A stretch of 64,000 nucleotides of DNA from Geodermatophilaceae bacterium NBWT11 (GTDB taxonomy: Bacteria; Actinomycetota; Actinomycetes; Mycobacteriales; Geodermatophilaceae). Shown piece after piece: positions 53,042 to 60,557 of this stretch (the first letter of the stretch is position 1; every line of letters begins with the position of its first letter). The position numbers and the translations under genes were made by a program. The stretch spans positions 3,658,001 through 3,722,000 of the forward strand of contig CP043652.1 of NCBI GenBank assembly GCA_014218215.1, read 5' to 3'. Under the pieces are notes generated by a model. The model was not told the DNA's origin and made no database searches. It worked only from the letters and a program-made list of their open reading frames with translations.

Positions 53042-53266
53042 ATGACCTCACCGTCGATCTGGACCTGGCGCCTGTTCGACCCGGCAGGAGAGACCCTCGA
53101 CCCCGCCGAGGTGGGCGTGGTGGTGCCCGCCGAGGACGCGCAGTCCGAGGCGGAGTCCTGGCTGGGGGAGCACTGGCGGGAGCTGCTGGAGCGCGGTGTC
53201 GCCACCGCGAGCCTGCTGGAGGACGACGAGGTCGTCTACGGCCCGATGGGCCTGGCCGCGAGCTGA
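53042..53266 (+). CDS. Small acidic protein of unknown function
   Basis: This 74-residue acidic protein begins SIWTWRLFDPAGETLDP and continues through EAESWLGEHWRELLERGV to GPMGLAAS. It has two Trp-rich turns, no Cys and no membrane segment. I recognise the general pattern as a conserved actinobacterial small protein without function. A leaderless-type promoter and a strong terminator right after the stop make it a stand-alone transcription unit. Confidence 0.7.
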   Translation: MTSPSIWTWRLFDPAGETLDPAEVGVVVPAEDAQSEAESWLGEHWRELLERGVATASLLEDDEVVYGPMGLAAS

Positions 53267-53296
53267 GGTCGGGGGCGCCCGCGGGCGCCCCCGACC
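53267..53296. terminator. Bidirectional terminator between the small acidic protein and aldo/keto reductase genes
   Basis: A perfect 30-bp palindrome beginning 1 nt after one stop codon and ending 4 nt before the other. Confidence 0.85.
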
Positions 53297-53299
53297 CGG

Positions 53300-54283
53300 T
53301 CAGCCCCGGCTCGTCTTGCCCGGGTCGCGCTCGACGACGTCGCCCAGCGCGTCGTCGATGCGGGTCATCAGCTCGGCGGGGATCTGCACCCCGGCGGCCT
53401 TGACGTTGTCGTGCACCTGCTCGGGTCGGGTGGCCCCGATGATGGCTGCGGCCACGTTGCCGTTCTGCAGCACCCAGGCCAGCGCGAGCTGGGCCATCGT
53501 GAGGTCGAGCTCCTCGGCGATCGGGCGCAGCTGCTGGACCCGGGTGAGCACGTCGTCGGTCAGGTACTGCTTCATCGACCCGCCCGCCGTGGGGTGGCCC
53601 CCGCGGCTGTCGGCCGGCGGGGCCTGGCCGGGCTGGTACTTGCCGGTGAGCACGCCCTGGGCCAGGGGCGACCAGACGATCTGGGACAGCCCCTCCTGCT
53701 CCGACGTCGGCACGACCTCGCTCTCGATGACCCGCCACAGCATCGAGTACTGCGGCTGGTTGCTGATCAGCTGGATGCCGAGGTCACGGGCGAGCGCAGC
53801 ACCGGCCGCGATCTCCTCGGCCCGCCACTCCGAGACCCCGACGTAGAGCACCTTGCCGGCCCGGACCAGGTCGGCGAAGGCGGTCATCGTCTCCTCCAGC
53901 GGCACCGTGGCGTCGTACCGGTGGGCCTGGTAGAGGTCGATGTGGTCGGTCTGCAGTCGCTCGAGCGAGGCGTGGCAGCTCTCGATGACGTGCTTGCGGG
54001 AGAGCCCGCGGTCGTTGGCCCCGGGGCCCGTGGGCCAGTAGACCTTGGTGAAGACCTCCAGGCCCTCCCGGCGCTGGCCCTTCAGCGCGCGACCGAGCAC
54101 GGACTCGGCCTTGGTGCCGGCGTAGACGTCGGCGGTGTCGAAGGTGGTGATCCCGGCGTCGAGGGCGGCGTGCACGCAGGCGTGCGCCGCGTCCTCCTCG
54201 ACCTGGCTGCCGTGGGTGAGCCAGTTGCCGTACGCGAGTTCGGTGATGTTCAGGCCGGAACGGCCCAGGCGACGTGTGTCCAC
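53300..54283 (-). CDS. Aldo/keto reductase (AKR, Kv-beta-like group)
   Basis: This 327-residue TIM-barrel NADPH reductase keeps the catalytic tetrad: Asp and Tyr in TFDTADVYAGTKAESVLGRAL, Lys in EVFTKVYWP and His in YQAHRYD. The C-terminal NADPH segment AAAIIGATRPEQVHDNVKA is also clear. Overall it resembles the YhdN/Kv-beta-subunit group, which reduces aldehydes of unknown identity. The GTG start lies 11 nt after the DUF3043 stop, so it is probably co-transcribed with that gene. Confidence 0.9.
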   Translation of the reverse strand: MDTRRLGRSGLNITELAYGNWLTHGSQVEEDAAHACVHAALDAGITTFDTADVYAGTKAESVLGRALKGQRREGLEVFTKVYWPTGPGANDRGLSRKHVIESCHASLERLQTDHIDLYQAHRYDATVPLEETMTAFADLVRAGKVLYVGVSEWRAEEIAAGAALARDLGIQLISNQPQYSMLWRVIESEVVPTSEQEGLSQIVWSPLAQGVLTGKYQPGQAPPADSRGGHPTAGGSMKQYLTDDVLTRVQQLRPIAEELDLTMAQLALAWVLQNGNVAAAIIGATRPEQVHDNVKAAGVQIPAELMTRIDDALGDVVERDPGKTSRG

Positions 54284-54294
54284 GACGCCCGACG

Positions 54295-54900
54295 TTAGAC
54301 CTCGGCGCCGAGCTGCACCTGGGGCTTGGGGAAGCGCCAGCGGCGGACCATCGTGGCGCGGCTGATGCCGTACCAGATGAGGCCCTTGGTCTTGGTGACG
54401 GCCGGGAACCGCTCGGCCAGCTTCTTCTTGATCTTGCGTCCCAGGACGACGGAGTCCGCGATGATCAGCAGGAAGAACGCGAACCAGATGTAGACGGTGT
54501 AGCTCTGCACGGCGGTGTTGGGGATGAAGTAGCCCACCAGCACCAGCGCCGCGACGATGAGGAAGAGGCTGCCGGCGTTGCGGCGGGCGTCCACCAGATC
54601 CCGGACCAGGCGCTTCTCCGGGCCGCGGTCACGGACCGGCAGCGCGCTCTCGTCGCCACGAGCGGCGGCCTCGCGGGCGGACCCGCGGTTGGCCGCGTTC
54701 TGCTCGCGTTGGCGCTTGTAGGCCTCCTTCCGCGTGGTCGGCGGCGGGGGCGGCGGGCCGGGACGGCGCCCCTGGGCCGCACTGCGGCGCGGCGTGGGCC
54801 GGCCCTTGCCGACCGCGGTCAGCTGCTGGGCGGTCAGGTCGGTGGTGGCGTCCGGCGTCGACTCGTCGTCGCGGCGGCGGCCGGGCAGGCGGAGCTTCAC
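54295..54900 (-). CDS. DUF3043 membrane protein
   Basis: This 201-residue protein has a basic, Pro-rich cytoplasmic N-terminal half (RPTPRRSAAQGR, PPPPPTTRKEAYKRQRE). Two membrane helices follow (AGSLFLIVAALVLVGYFIP and YTVYIWFAFFLLIIADSVVL) and then a short conserved tail with RATMVRRWRFPKPQV. DUF3043 is actinobacterial and uncharacterised. It commonly lies beside the ErpA-type gene, as it does here (divergent). The GTG follows a TAGACT -10 box by 7 nt. Confidence 0.88.
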   Translation of the reverse strand: MKLRLPGRRRDDESTPDATTDLTAQQLTAVGKGRPTPRRSAAQGRRPGPPPPPPTTRKEAYKRQREQNAANRGSAREAAARGDESALPVRDRGPEKRLVRDLVDARRNAGSLFLIVAALVLVGYFIPNTAVQSYTVYIWFAFFLLIIADSVVLGRKIKKKLAERFPAVTKTKGLIWYGISRATMVRRWRFPKPQVQLGAEV

Positions 54901-54907
54901 GGGTGGG

Positions 54908-54913
54908 AGTCTA
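54908..54913 (-). promoter_or_regulatory. -10 box of the DUF3043 gene (leaderless type)
   Basis: TAGACT on the minus strand, 7 nt before GTG 54900. Confidence 0.6.
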
Positions 54914-54981
54914 CGGGGCCGGATCGGCCCTCCGGGCCAGCTCGTCGACCCGACCGACACCGGAACCGACCTCTGGACGCC

Positions 54982-54987
54982 TACAGT
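54982..54987 (+). promoter_or_regulatory. Possible -10 box of the ErpA-type gene
   Basis: TACAGT on the plus strand, about 92 nt before the ATG at 55079. It would give a leader of about 85 nt. No clear -35 is seen. Confidence 0.4.
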
Positions 54988-55078
54988 GGGAAGCAGCTCC
55001 GCCACGGCGGTGTTGGTCGTACCGGGAGCGTCTGGTGCGACACCGGTGCACCAGCACCTCGATGTGGGAGGACAGAAC

Positions 55079-55450
55079 ATGACCGTGCAGGACACCACGA
55101 CCCTGGACGCTGGTACCCCCGGCGCCACGGGCGTCAGCCTCAGCGACACCGCAGCCGGCAAGGTCAAGGCCCTGCTGGACCAGGAGGGCCGGGACGACCT
55201 GCGCCTGCGCATCGCCGTGCAGCCGGGTGGTTGCTCCGGTCTGCGGTACCAGCTCTTCTTCGACGAGCGCTACCTGGACGGCGACCAGACCCACGAGTTC
55301 GGTGGCGTCGAGGTCATCGTCGACCGCATGAGCGGCCCCTACCTCGGCGGCGCGACGATCGACTTCGTCGACACCATCGAGAAGCAGGGCTTCACGATCG
55401 ACAACCCCAACGCCGGCAGCTCCTGCGCCTGCGGGGACTCGTTCTCCTGA
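55079..55450 (+). CDS. erpA: A-type iron-sulfur carrier (ErpA/HesB family)
   Basis: This 123-residue A-type carrier moves Fe-S clusters to apoproteins. It has the three conserved cysteines: one in QPGGCSGLRYQLFF and two in SSCACGDSFS at the very end. GGAGGACAGAAC precedes the ATG. The likely clients in this window include LipA, the Rieske protein and the CDGSH protein. The homologous gene in M. tuberculosis (Rv2204c) has the same neighbours. It has its own promoter region and terminator. Confidence 0.92.
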   Translation: MTVQDTTTLDAGTPGATGVSLSDTAAGKVKALLDQEGRDDLRLRIAVQPGGCSGLRYQLFFDERYLDGDQTHEFGGVEVIVDRMSGPYLGGATIDFVDTIEKQGFTIDNPNAGSSCACGDSFS

Positions 55451-55457
55451 GGAAGGA

Positions 55458-55509
55458 CCCCTCCGCCCCCCACGACGTGCTCCGCACGCCGCGGGACCCT
55501 GCGGAGGGG
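55458..55509 (+). terminator. Terminator of the ErpA-type gene
   Basis: CCCCTCCGC (55458-55466) pairs with GCGGAGGGG (55501-55509) around a 34-nt loop that itself contains a small CGTGC/GCACG hairpin. Confidence 0.65.
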
Positions 55510-55529
55510 CCGTCCCAGCACTGACGTCA

Positions 55530-55563
55530 CGAGGCCCGGTCCCCCCCGGGGGGCCGGGCCTCG
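55530..55563 (-). terminator. Terminator of asnB
   Basis: A 14-bp stem (55530-55543 with 55550-55563, one G-T pair), 8 nt past the asnB stop. Confidence 0.75.
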
Positions 55564-55570
55564 TCGCGTG

Positions 55571-57505
55571 TCAGAGCCGGACGGGGTACACGGTCTCCGG
55601 GACGTCGACGACGATCCGCTCCTCCACGAAGATCCCGTGCCAGACCATGAAGACCAGCACCTCCCACAGCTGACGCGCCGTCCGCTTGCTGGGCACCTCG
55701 GCGGTGCGCAGCGAGGTGAGCAGCTCGGCGACGCGGGCCCGGTCCAGCCACTGGTCGGTCTGGCTCTCGGCCACGATCTGGTGCGCCCACTCGTGCAGCG
55801 GGCCGGCGAGGAACTCCGCCGTCGGCACCGGGAACCCGAGCTTGCGGCGGTGCAGGATCGCCGGCGGCACGATCTGCTCCATCGCCCGGCGCAGTGCGTA
55901 CTTGGTGGCGTCGGACCCCCGGGGCACCCGCTGGTCCAGCGGGATGGTCCGGGCCAGGTCGAACACCTCGGTGTCCAGGAACGGGACCCTCAGCTCGAGG
56001 CTGTTGGCCATGGTGATCTTGTCGGCCTTGACCAGGATGTCCCCGCGCAGCCAGGTGAAGAGGTCCACGTACTGCATGGCGGTCACGTCGTCGTACCCGG
56101 CCTCCCGCGCCTGGCGGTAGAGGTCCTCGGTCACCTGGACGTGCGAGACGTCGGCGTCGTGACCGCGCAGCACGCGGGCCAGCTCGGCGCCGGAGAAGTT
56201 GCGGGCGTTGCCGTAGTACCGCTCCTCGAGCGGGATCGACGCGCGACGGAGCAGGTCCTTGCCCCGCATGCCCTCGGGCAGTCGGCCCGACAGTGCGGCC
56301 ATCGCCCGCTTGCCCACCCGGGGCACCCGCTCGGCCCAGGCCAGGCTCAGCGGCTCGCGGTAGATCGTGTACCCGCCGAACAGCTCGTCGGCCCCCTCGC
56401 CGGACAGGACCACCTTGACGTGCTTGCGGGCCTCCCGGGCCACGAAGTACAGCGGCACGAGCGCGGGGTCGGCGACCGGGTCGTCGAGGTACCAGACCAC
56501 CTCGGGGATCGCTGCGGCGAACTGCTCGGCGGTGATGACGACCGGCACGTGCGCGACGCCCAGGTGGGCTGCGGACTCCGCGGCGATGTCGACCTCGGAG
56601 GTGGCCTCCCGCTCGAAGCCGACGGTGAACGTCATCAGGTCCGGGTTGTACCGGTGTGCCAGCGCGGCGATGGCCGTCGAGTCGATGCCACTGGACAGGA
56701 ACGACCCGACGGTGACGTCGGCCCGCATGTGCTTTGCGACGGACTCGTCGAGGGTGGCGGCGATCCGGTCGTAGAGGTCCTGCTCGCCACCCGCCGGCAC
56801 CGGCCGGGGGGTGAAGGCGGGGTGGAAGTACCGCTCGGTGGCCAGCTCGCCGCCGACGACGGTGAACCGCGTCCCGCTCTCGATCCGTCGGATGCCGCGG
56901 TGCAGCGTCGCGGGCTCGGGGACGTACTGCAGGGTCAGGTAGTGCTGCAGGGACGCCGGGTCCACGCCGCCGGCGCCCTCGGAGCCGCCGAGCAGCTCGA
57001 GCACGGCCTTCTTCTCGCTGCTGAAGACCAGGCCGCCGTCGGCCAGCCGGGCGGTGAACAGCGGCTTGATGCCGAAGGGGTCCCGGGCGCCGAAGGCCGT
57101 GCGCGTCTCGGTGTCCCAGATGACGAAGGCGAACATGCCCCGCAGCCGGGAGACGACGTCGGGGCCCCAGTGGTGGAACCCGGCGACGATGGCCTCGGTG
57201 TCGCCCTGCGTGGCGAACTCCGCACCCAGCGCGGCCAGCTCCTCGCGCAGCTCCAGGTAGTTGTAGATCTCCCCGTTGAACAGGATCCGGTAGCGACCGC
57301 CGGCGTAGGGGAGGGGCTGGGGGCTGCCGTCCACGTCGATGATCGACAGCCGGTTGAAGCCGAGGACGGCGTTCCCGTCGTCCCAGACGGCGGTGTCGTC
57401 GGGTCCGCGGTGGTGCAGGCAGTGCAGCGCGTGCCGCACCCCGCCCACGGTGGACTCGGTGACCCGTTCGGCGTCGGTGGACAGGTAGGCGAGCAGGCCG
57501 CACAT
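55571..57505 (-). CDS. asnB: Asparagine synthase (glutamine-hydrolysing)
   Basis: This 644-residue enzyme has an N-terminal Ntn glutaminase domain starting at Cys-2 (MCGLLAYLS, with HRGPDDT and FNGEIYNYLELREEL). The C-terminal synthetase domain has the PP-loop SFLSSGIDSTAIAALAHRY and LSGEGADELFGGYTIY. It makes asparagine from aspartate and glutamine, or amidates cell-wall precursors in some relatives (AsnB/LtsA of Corynebacterium/Mycobacterium affects peptidoglycan). The ATG is fixed by the Cys-2 rule. The position next to ctaC matches the mycobacterial asnB (Rv2201). Confidence 0.94.
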   Translation of the reverse strand: MCGLLAYLSTDAERVTESTVGGVRHALHCLHHRGPDDTAVWDDGNAVLGFNRLSIIDVDGSPQPLPYAGGRYRILFNGEIYNYLELREELAALGAEFATQGDTEAIVAGFHHWGPDVVSRLRGMFAFVIWDTETRTAFGARDPFGIKPLFTARLADGGLVFSSEKKAVLELLGGSEGAGGVDPASLQHYLTLQYVPEPATLHRGIRRIESGTRFTVVGGELATERYFHPAFTPRPVPAGGEQDLYDRIAATLDESVAKHMRADVTVGSFLSSGIDSTAIAALAHRYNPDLMTFTVGFEREATSEVDIAAESAAHLGVAHVPVVITAEQFAAAIPEVVWYLDDPVADPALVPLYFVAREARKHVKVVLSGEGADELFGGYTIYREPLSLAWAERVPRVGKRAMAALSGRLPEGMRGKDLLRRASIPLEERYYGNARNFSGAELARVLRGHDADVSHVQVTEDLYRQAREAGYDDVTAMQYVDLFTWLRGDILVKADKITMANSLELRVPFLDTEVFDLARTIPLDQRVPRGSDATKYALRRAMEQIVPPAILHRRKLGFPVPTAEFLAGPLHEWAHQIVAESQTDQWLDRARVAELLTSLRTAEVPSKRTARQLWEVLVFMVWHGIFVEERIVVDVPETVYPVRL

Positions 57506-57557
57506 CAGGCGCAGGTCTCCGGGTGGTCGGCGGGGCGCCCCTCGCAGGGGGCGCGGG

Positions 57558-57914
57558 TCAGATGGGCTGTCCGGCGCGGACGCGGGCGGTGACCCGGCGC
57601 TCGGCCCAGAAGGACAGCAGGGGGACGACTCCGGCCAGCAGCACGAGCAGCGTGCCCTTGGCGGTGAACCGGGCCCGCAGCGCCAGGTCGAACGCGGCGA
57701 CCAGGTAGACGATGAAGAGGAAGCCGTGGATCGGGGACACGACCATCGACACCTCGGGGATGCCGAAGCCGTAGCGCAGCGGGATGGCGATCACCACGAG
57801 GACCAGCAGCATCACGCCGACGACGTAGGCCATGACCTGGTACCGCTTGAGGGCGCCGGGGATCTTTGCCTCGTCCCGCCGGGGGGACCGCGGAGACGAC
57901 GTCTCAGCTGCCAC
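57558..57914 (-). CDS. DUF3817 membrane protein
   Basis: This 118-residue protein has three membrane helices, with the family pattern YRYGFGIPEV-like RYGFGIPEVSMVVSPIHGFLF in the middle and LSFWAERRV near the end. DUF3817 proteins are small integral membrane proteins of unknown function. The GTG start overlaps the upstream membrane-protein gene by 11 nt, so the two are co-translated. asnB lies 52 nt downstream on the same strand. Confidence 0.88.
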   Translation of the reverse strand: MAAETSSPRSPRRDEAKIPGALKRYQVMAYVVGVMLLVLVVIAIPLRYGFGIPEVSMVVSPIHGFLFIVYLVAAFDLALRARFTAKGTLLVLLAGVVPLLSFWAERRVTARVRAGQPI

Positions 57915-58263
57915 TTCGACCTCGCAGGGCGCGCTCGTTCAGCTCGGCGAGGTAGGCGTTGTAGGCCGCCATCTCCGGGTCGCCGGTGGTGTCGATGCGG
58001 GGTCGCTGGTAGAGCACGACCTCGTTGCCCGGCTCGTCGGCGTCGGGGTCACGGGCCAGCTCGTCCCGGACCATCTTCGAGTAGAACCACAGGCCCATGA
58101 AGCCGTAGAGCGGCCACTGCAGGGCGTAGCTCCAGTTCACGGCGCCGCCGCCGTTCTCGGCCTTGCTGAGCTGCCAGTAGCCGAGGAAGAAGGTGGCCAC
58201 GAAGAGCGCGGCCACCAGCAGGTGCAGCAGCACCCACCTGGGGGTCAACAACCGGGGGAGCAC
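57904..58263 (-). CDS. Conserved two-helix membrane protein
   Basis: This 119-residue protein begins with a basic segment and a membrane helix (WVLLHLLVAALFVATFFLGY). A second amphipathic helix follows (LQWPLYGFMGLWFYSKMV), then a soluble tail with EVVLYQRPRID and MAAYNAYLAELNERA. I know it as a conserved actinobacterial gene near ctaC but not by function. Its WQLSKAENGG segment resembles the first helix of SURF1-type proteins only superficially. A TACAGT -10 box lies 7 nt before the GTG. It is divergent from ctaC. Confidence 0.8.
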   Translation of the reverse strand: MLPRLLTPRWVLLHLLVAALFVATFFLGYWQLSKAENGGGAVNWSYALQWPLYGFMGLWFYSKMVRDELARDPDADEPGNEVVLYQRPRIDTTGDPEMAAYNAYLAELNERALRGRSGS

Positions 58264-58270
58264 GCCCCCG

Positions 58271-58276
58271 ACTGTA
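58271..58276 (-). promoter_or_regulatory. -10 box of the two-helix membrane protein gene (leaderless type)
   Basis: TACAGT on the minus strand, 7 nt before GTG 58263. Confidence 0.6.
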
Positions 58277-58394
58277 ACCGTCACCGTCCTGTGACCGGGC
58301 CGCCCCGACCGGTCGCGAGGTGGTCGGTCGGGTGGTTCTCGACACCCCGGCCACCCGCCCTCCGACCAGGGCTCGCCGCGCGAGGGCACTCGGC

Positions 58395-58400
58395 TACGCT
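58395..58400 (+). promoter_or_regulatory. Possible -10 box of ctaC-ctaF
   Basis: TACGCT on the plus strand, giving a leader of about 100 nt before the ctaC GTG. Supported only by the hexamer. Confidence 0.35.
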
Positions 58401-58509
58401 CGCCCCAGACTGTGATCGGAGTGGGACGGACCTGTCGGGACACCGAGGGGCCACCACGTGCCGGACCGCCGGGCGCACGCCCGGTGGAGGAACAAGGAGG
58501 CAGCGGGCA

Positions 58510-59393
58510 GTGGCTCGACAGAGCAAGCTCGCGCGGGGAGCCGCGCTCGGCGTCCTGGCGCTGCTCACCCTCACCGGGTGCGACCTGAACAACGAGTTCT
58601 GGCGGTTCGGCTGGCCCGAGGGCATCACCGACCAGGCCCAGGACATGCGTCAGCTGTGGACCGGTTCGGTCATCGCCGCGCTCGTCGTCGGCATCGCCGT
58701 GTGGGCGCTGATCTTCTGGTCGGTCGTCCGGCACCGCAAGCGCGGTGAGGAACTGCCCAAGCAGACCGCCTACAACCTGCCGCTGGAGATCGTCTACACG
58801 ATCATCCCGTTCGTCATCATCGCGGTGCTGTTCTTCTACACCGTGGTCGTGCAGAACCGGGTCCAGGAGCGCAGCGACAACCCCGACGTGACGATCGCGG
58901 TGAACGCGTTCAAGTGGAACTGGCAGTTCGTCTACCCGGAGACCACCGAGTCCAACGGGGGACGCCGGTCAGCACCGTCGGCTCCAGCACCGAGATCCCG
59001 ATCCTCGTGGTCCCCACCGACCAGACGATCCGCTTCGAGGTCGCCTCGGCCGACGTCATCCACTCCTTCTGGGTGCCGGAGTTCCTCTTCAAGCTCGACG
59101 TGATCCCGGGCAACGAGAACGGCCGCGACAACGTGTTCGAGGTGACCGTCCGCGAGGAGGGGGCCTTCGTGGGCCGCTGTGCCGAGCTCTGCGGGACCTA
59201 CCACGCGAACATGAACTTCGAGGTCCGCGCCGTCTCCGGTGAGGACTACGACGCCTACCTCGCTGCCCGCGAGGACGGCCTGTCCACCTACGACGCGCTG
59301 GAGAGCATCGGCCAGCCCGGTGCCGCCACCACGACCGAGCCCTTCGACCAGCTGACGGAGTCCCAGCAGCTGGACGCGGCAGGCAGCAACTGA
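58510..59393 (+). pseudogene. ctaC: Cytochrome c oxidase subunit II, apparent frameshift
   Basis: Subunit II carries the CuA centre of the aa3 oxidase. The first frame gives a lipoprotein signal (lipobox LTGC), two membrane helices, the [17 protein letters not shown] segment and [12 protein letters not shown]. The homologous continuation ([35 protein letters not shown], then CuA ligands in [14 protein letters not shown]) is in another frame. The switch lies at a run of five G (58957-58961), as if one G were missing. Apart from this the gene is intact. It is normally essential with the bc1 complex, so a base-calling error is the simplest explanation. GGAGG precedes the GTG at 58510. Confidence 0.9.
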
Positions 59394-59426
59394 CGTGACG
59401 ACGACCCAGCAGCAGGAGGTCCGGCC

Positions 59427-59828
59427 GTGAAGGTCGAAGCGCTCATCTTCAACGTCATCGCGGCGTTCTGCATCGTGGCCGCCGTGGTCTACGGGATCTG
59501 GTCGCGGGAGCCGATCGGCACCACCGCACTGGCTCTCTCGGCCGGTCTGATGGGCCTCATCGGCGGGTTCTTCTGGTTCGTCGCCCGCCGCATCGACGCT
59601 CGCCCCGAGGACCGCAAGGACGCCGAGATCGCCGACGGCGCCGGCGAGCTGGGCTTCTTCTCCCCGGGCAGCTACTGGCCCTTCGGCCTGGCCCTCTCGG
59701 CCGCTCTCATGGGTCTGGCCCTGGCGTTCTTCTACGTCTGGCTGATCCTGCTGGCTGCTGCCGCGCTGCTGATCACCATCGGCGGGCTGCTCTTCGAGTA
59801 CTACACGGGTCAGAACGCCACGACCTAA
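59427..59828 (+). CDS. ctaF: Cytochrome c oxidase subunit IV, actinobacterial type
   Basis: This 133-residue protein has four membrane helices: EALIFNVIAAFCIVAAVVYG, ALALSAGLMGLIGGFFWFVA and two in the second half. A central polar segment contains ARRIDARPEDRKDAEI and GFFSPGSYWPF. It is the actinobacteria-specific small subunit of the aa3 oxidase in the bc1-aa3 supercomplex. It lies 33 nt after ctaC in the same operon. GGAGG lies 9 nt before the ATG. ctaD (subunit I) is not in the window. Confidence 0.93.
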   Translation: MKVEALIFNVIAAFCIVAAVVYGIWSREPIGTTALALSAGLMGLIGGFFWFVARRIDARPEDRKDAEIADGAGELGFFSPGSYWPFGLALSAALMGLALAFFYVWLILLAAAALLITIGGLLFEYYTGQNATT

Positions 59829-59846
59829 TCCCACCTGCTCGGTCCC

Positions 59847-59880
59847 CAGGGCCCCTCCCGCCAGCGCGGGAGGGGCCCTG
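59847..59880 (+). terminator. Terminator of ctaC-ctaF
   Basis: A perfect 15-bp stem (59847-59861 with 59866-59880) with the tetraloop CAGC, 18 nt past the ctaF stop. Confidence 0.88.
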
Positions 59881-60502
59881 TGGTGTTCCTGGGCCTCTCC
59901 CGGTCCTCTCCGGCCATGTCGGGTACGTCCACGTGACGAGGGCCCGCTGGGAGGGCATCCCATCGGGCCGGCCACGACGGGGATGCGTGGGTACCGGGCG
60001 TGCCCACGAGACCCACGCAGGCGCCACGTCCGGGTCTCCTGGGTCGACCCACGGGAGCCTCACACGGGTCGGGCCTGGACGACGACCGTGGCTGCCTCTG
60101 GGATCCGCGCCCCCGGTTGCCTCCACAGCGGCGCTGCCCGTGCGTCAGGCCCGGAGGCGCTCCGTTCGAGCCTTGCTGGGCATCCCCGAGGACGGGGAGC
60201 TCCAGCTGACCGCCGCCGGTCGGCGTCCTCAGGCGGTCGTGCCGACGCGTCTCCTGGCTCGCCGTGACCGGGGGAGGTGGCTCGAGCACCGGTTGCGCCG
60301 TCGCGCCCGCTCAGGCGCCCTGTTCGGGTCTCCTGGTCGTGACCGAGCCAGCTGGAGACCCAGAGCCCGGCCTCGGTCGAGCCCCGGTGGGTCATCGACT
60401 GGGTCGTGCAGCCGGCTCACGCCCGCGGGGACGGGGTCGGCCGACGGGCCCCCGGGGGGCGCGGCCGGGGGAGCGGCTCGCCGCACTGTCTGGGGCTGGA
60501 CG
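59881..60502. other. Gene-free block with repeated GGGTCTC/GAGACCC hairpins
   Basis: These 622 bp lie between two strong terminators. Open frames cross them on both strands, but none resembles a known protein, and their Arg/Pro/Gly-rich translations look like GC artefacts. Two separate hairpins share the same stem: GAGACCC 60008-60014 with GGGTCTC 60032-60038, and GGGTCTCC 60326-60333 with GGAGACCC 60354-60361. A third copy of GTCTCCTGG occurs at 60249-60257. A non-coding RNA, a decayed gene or spacer DNA are all possible. No promoter is obvious. Confidence 0.5.
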
Positions 60503-60544
60503 CACGAAGGGCCCCGACGGACGATGCCGTCGGGGCCCTTCGTG
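60503..60544 (-). terminator. Terminator of the qcrCAB operon
   Basis: A perfect 18-bp stem (60503-60520 with 60527-60544) with loop ACGATG, 13 nt past the qcrB stop. Confidence 0.9.
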
Positions 60545-60557
60545 TGGTGCGGGTGGA

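Noticed and set aside
58950-58970. Programmed -1 frameshifting as the explanation for ctaC
   Set aside because: The G run is not in a standard X-XXY-YYZ arrangement relative to the reading frame, no stimulatory structure is evident, and subunit II is not known to be recoded. A sequencing indel is simpler.
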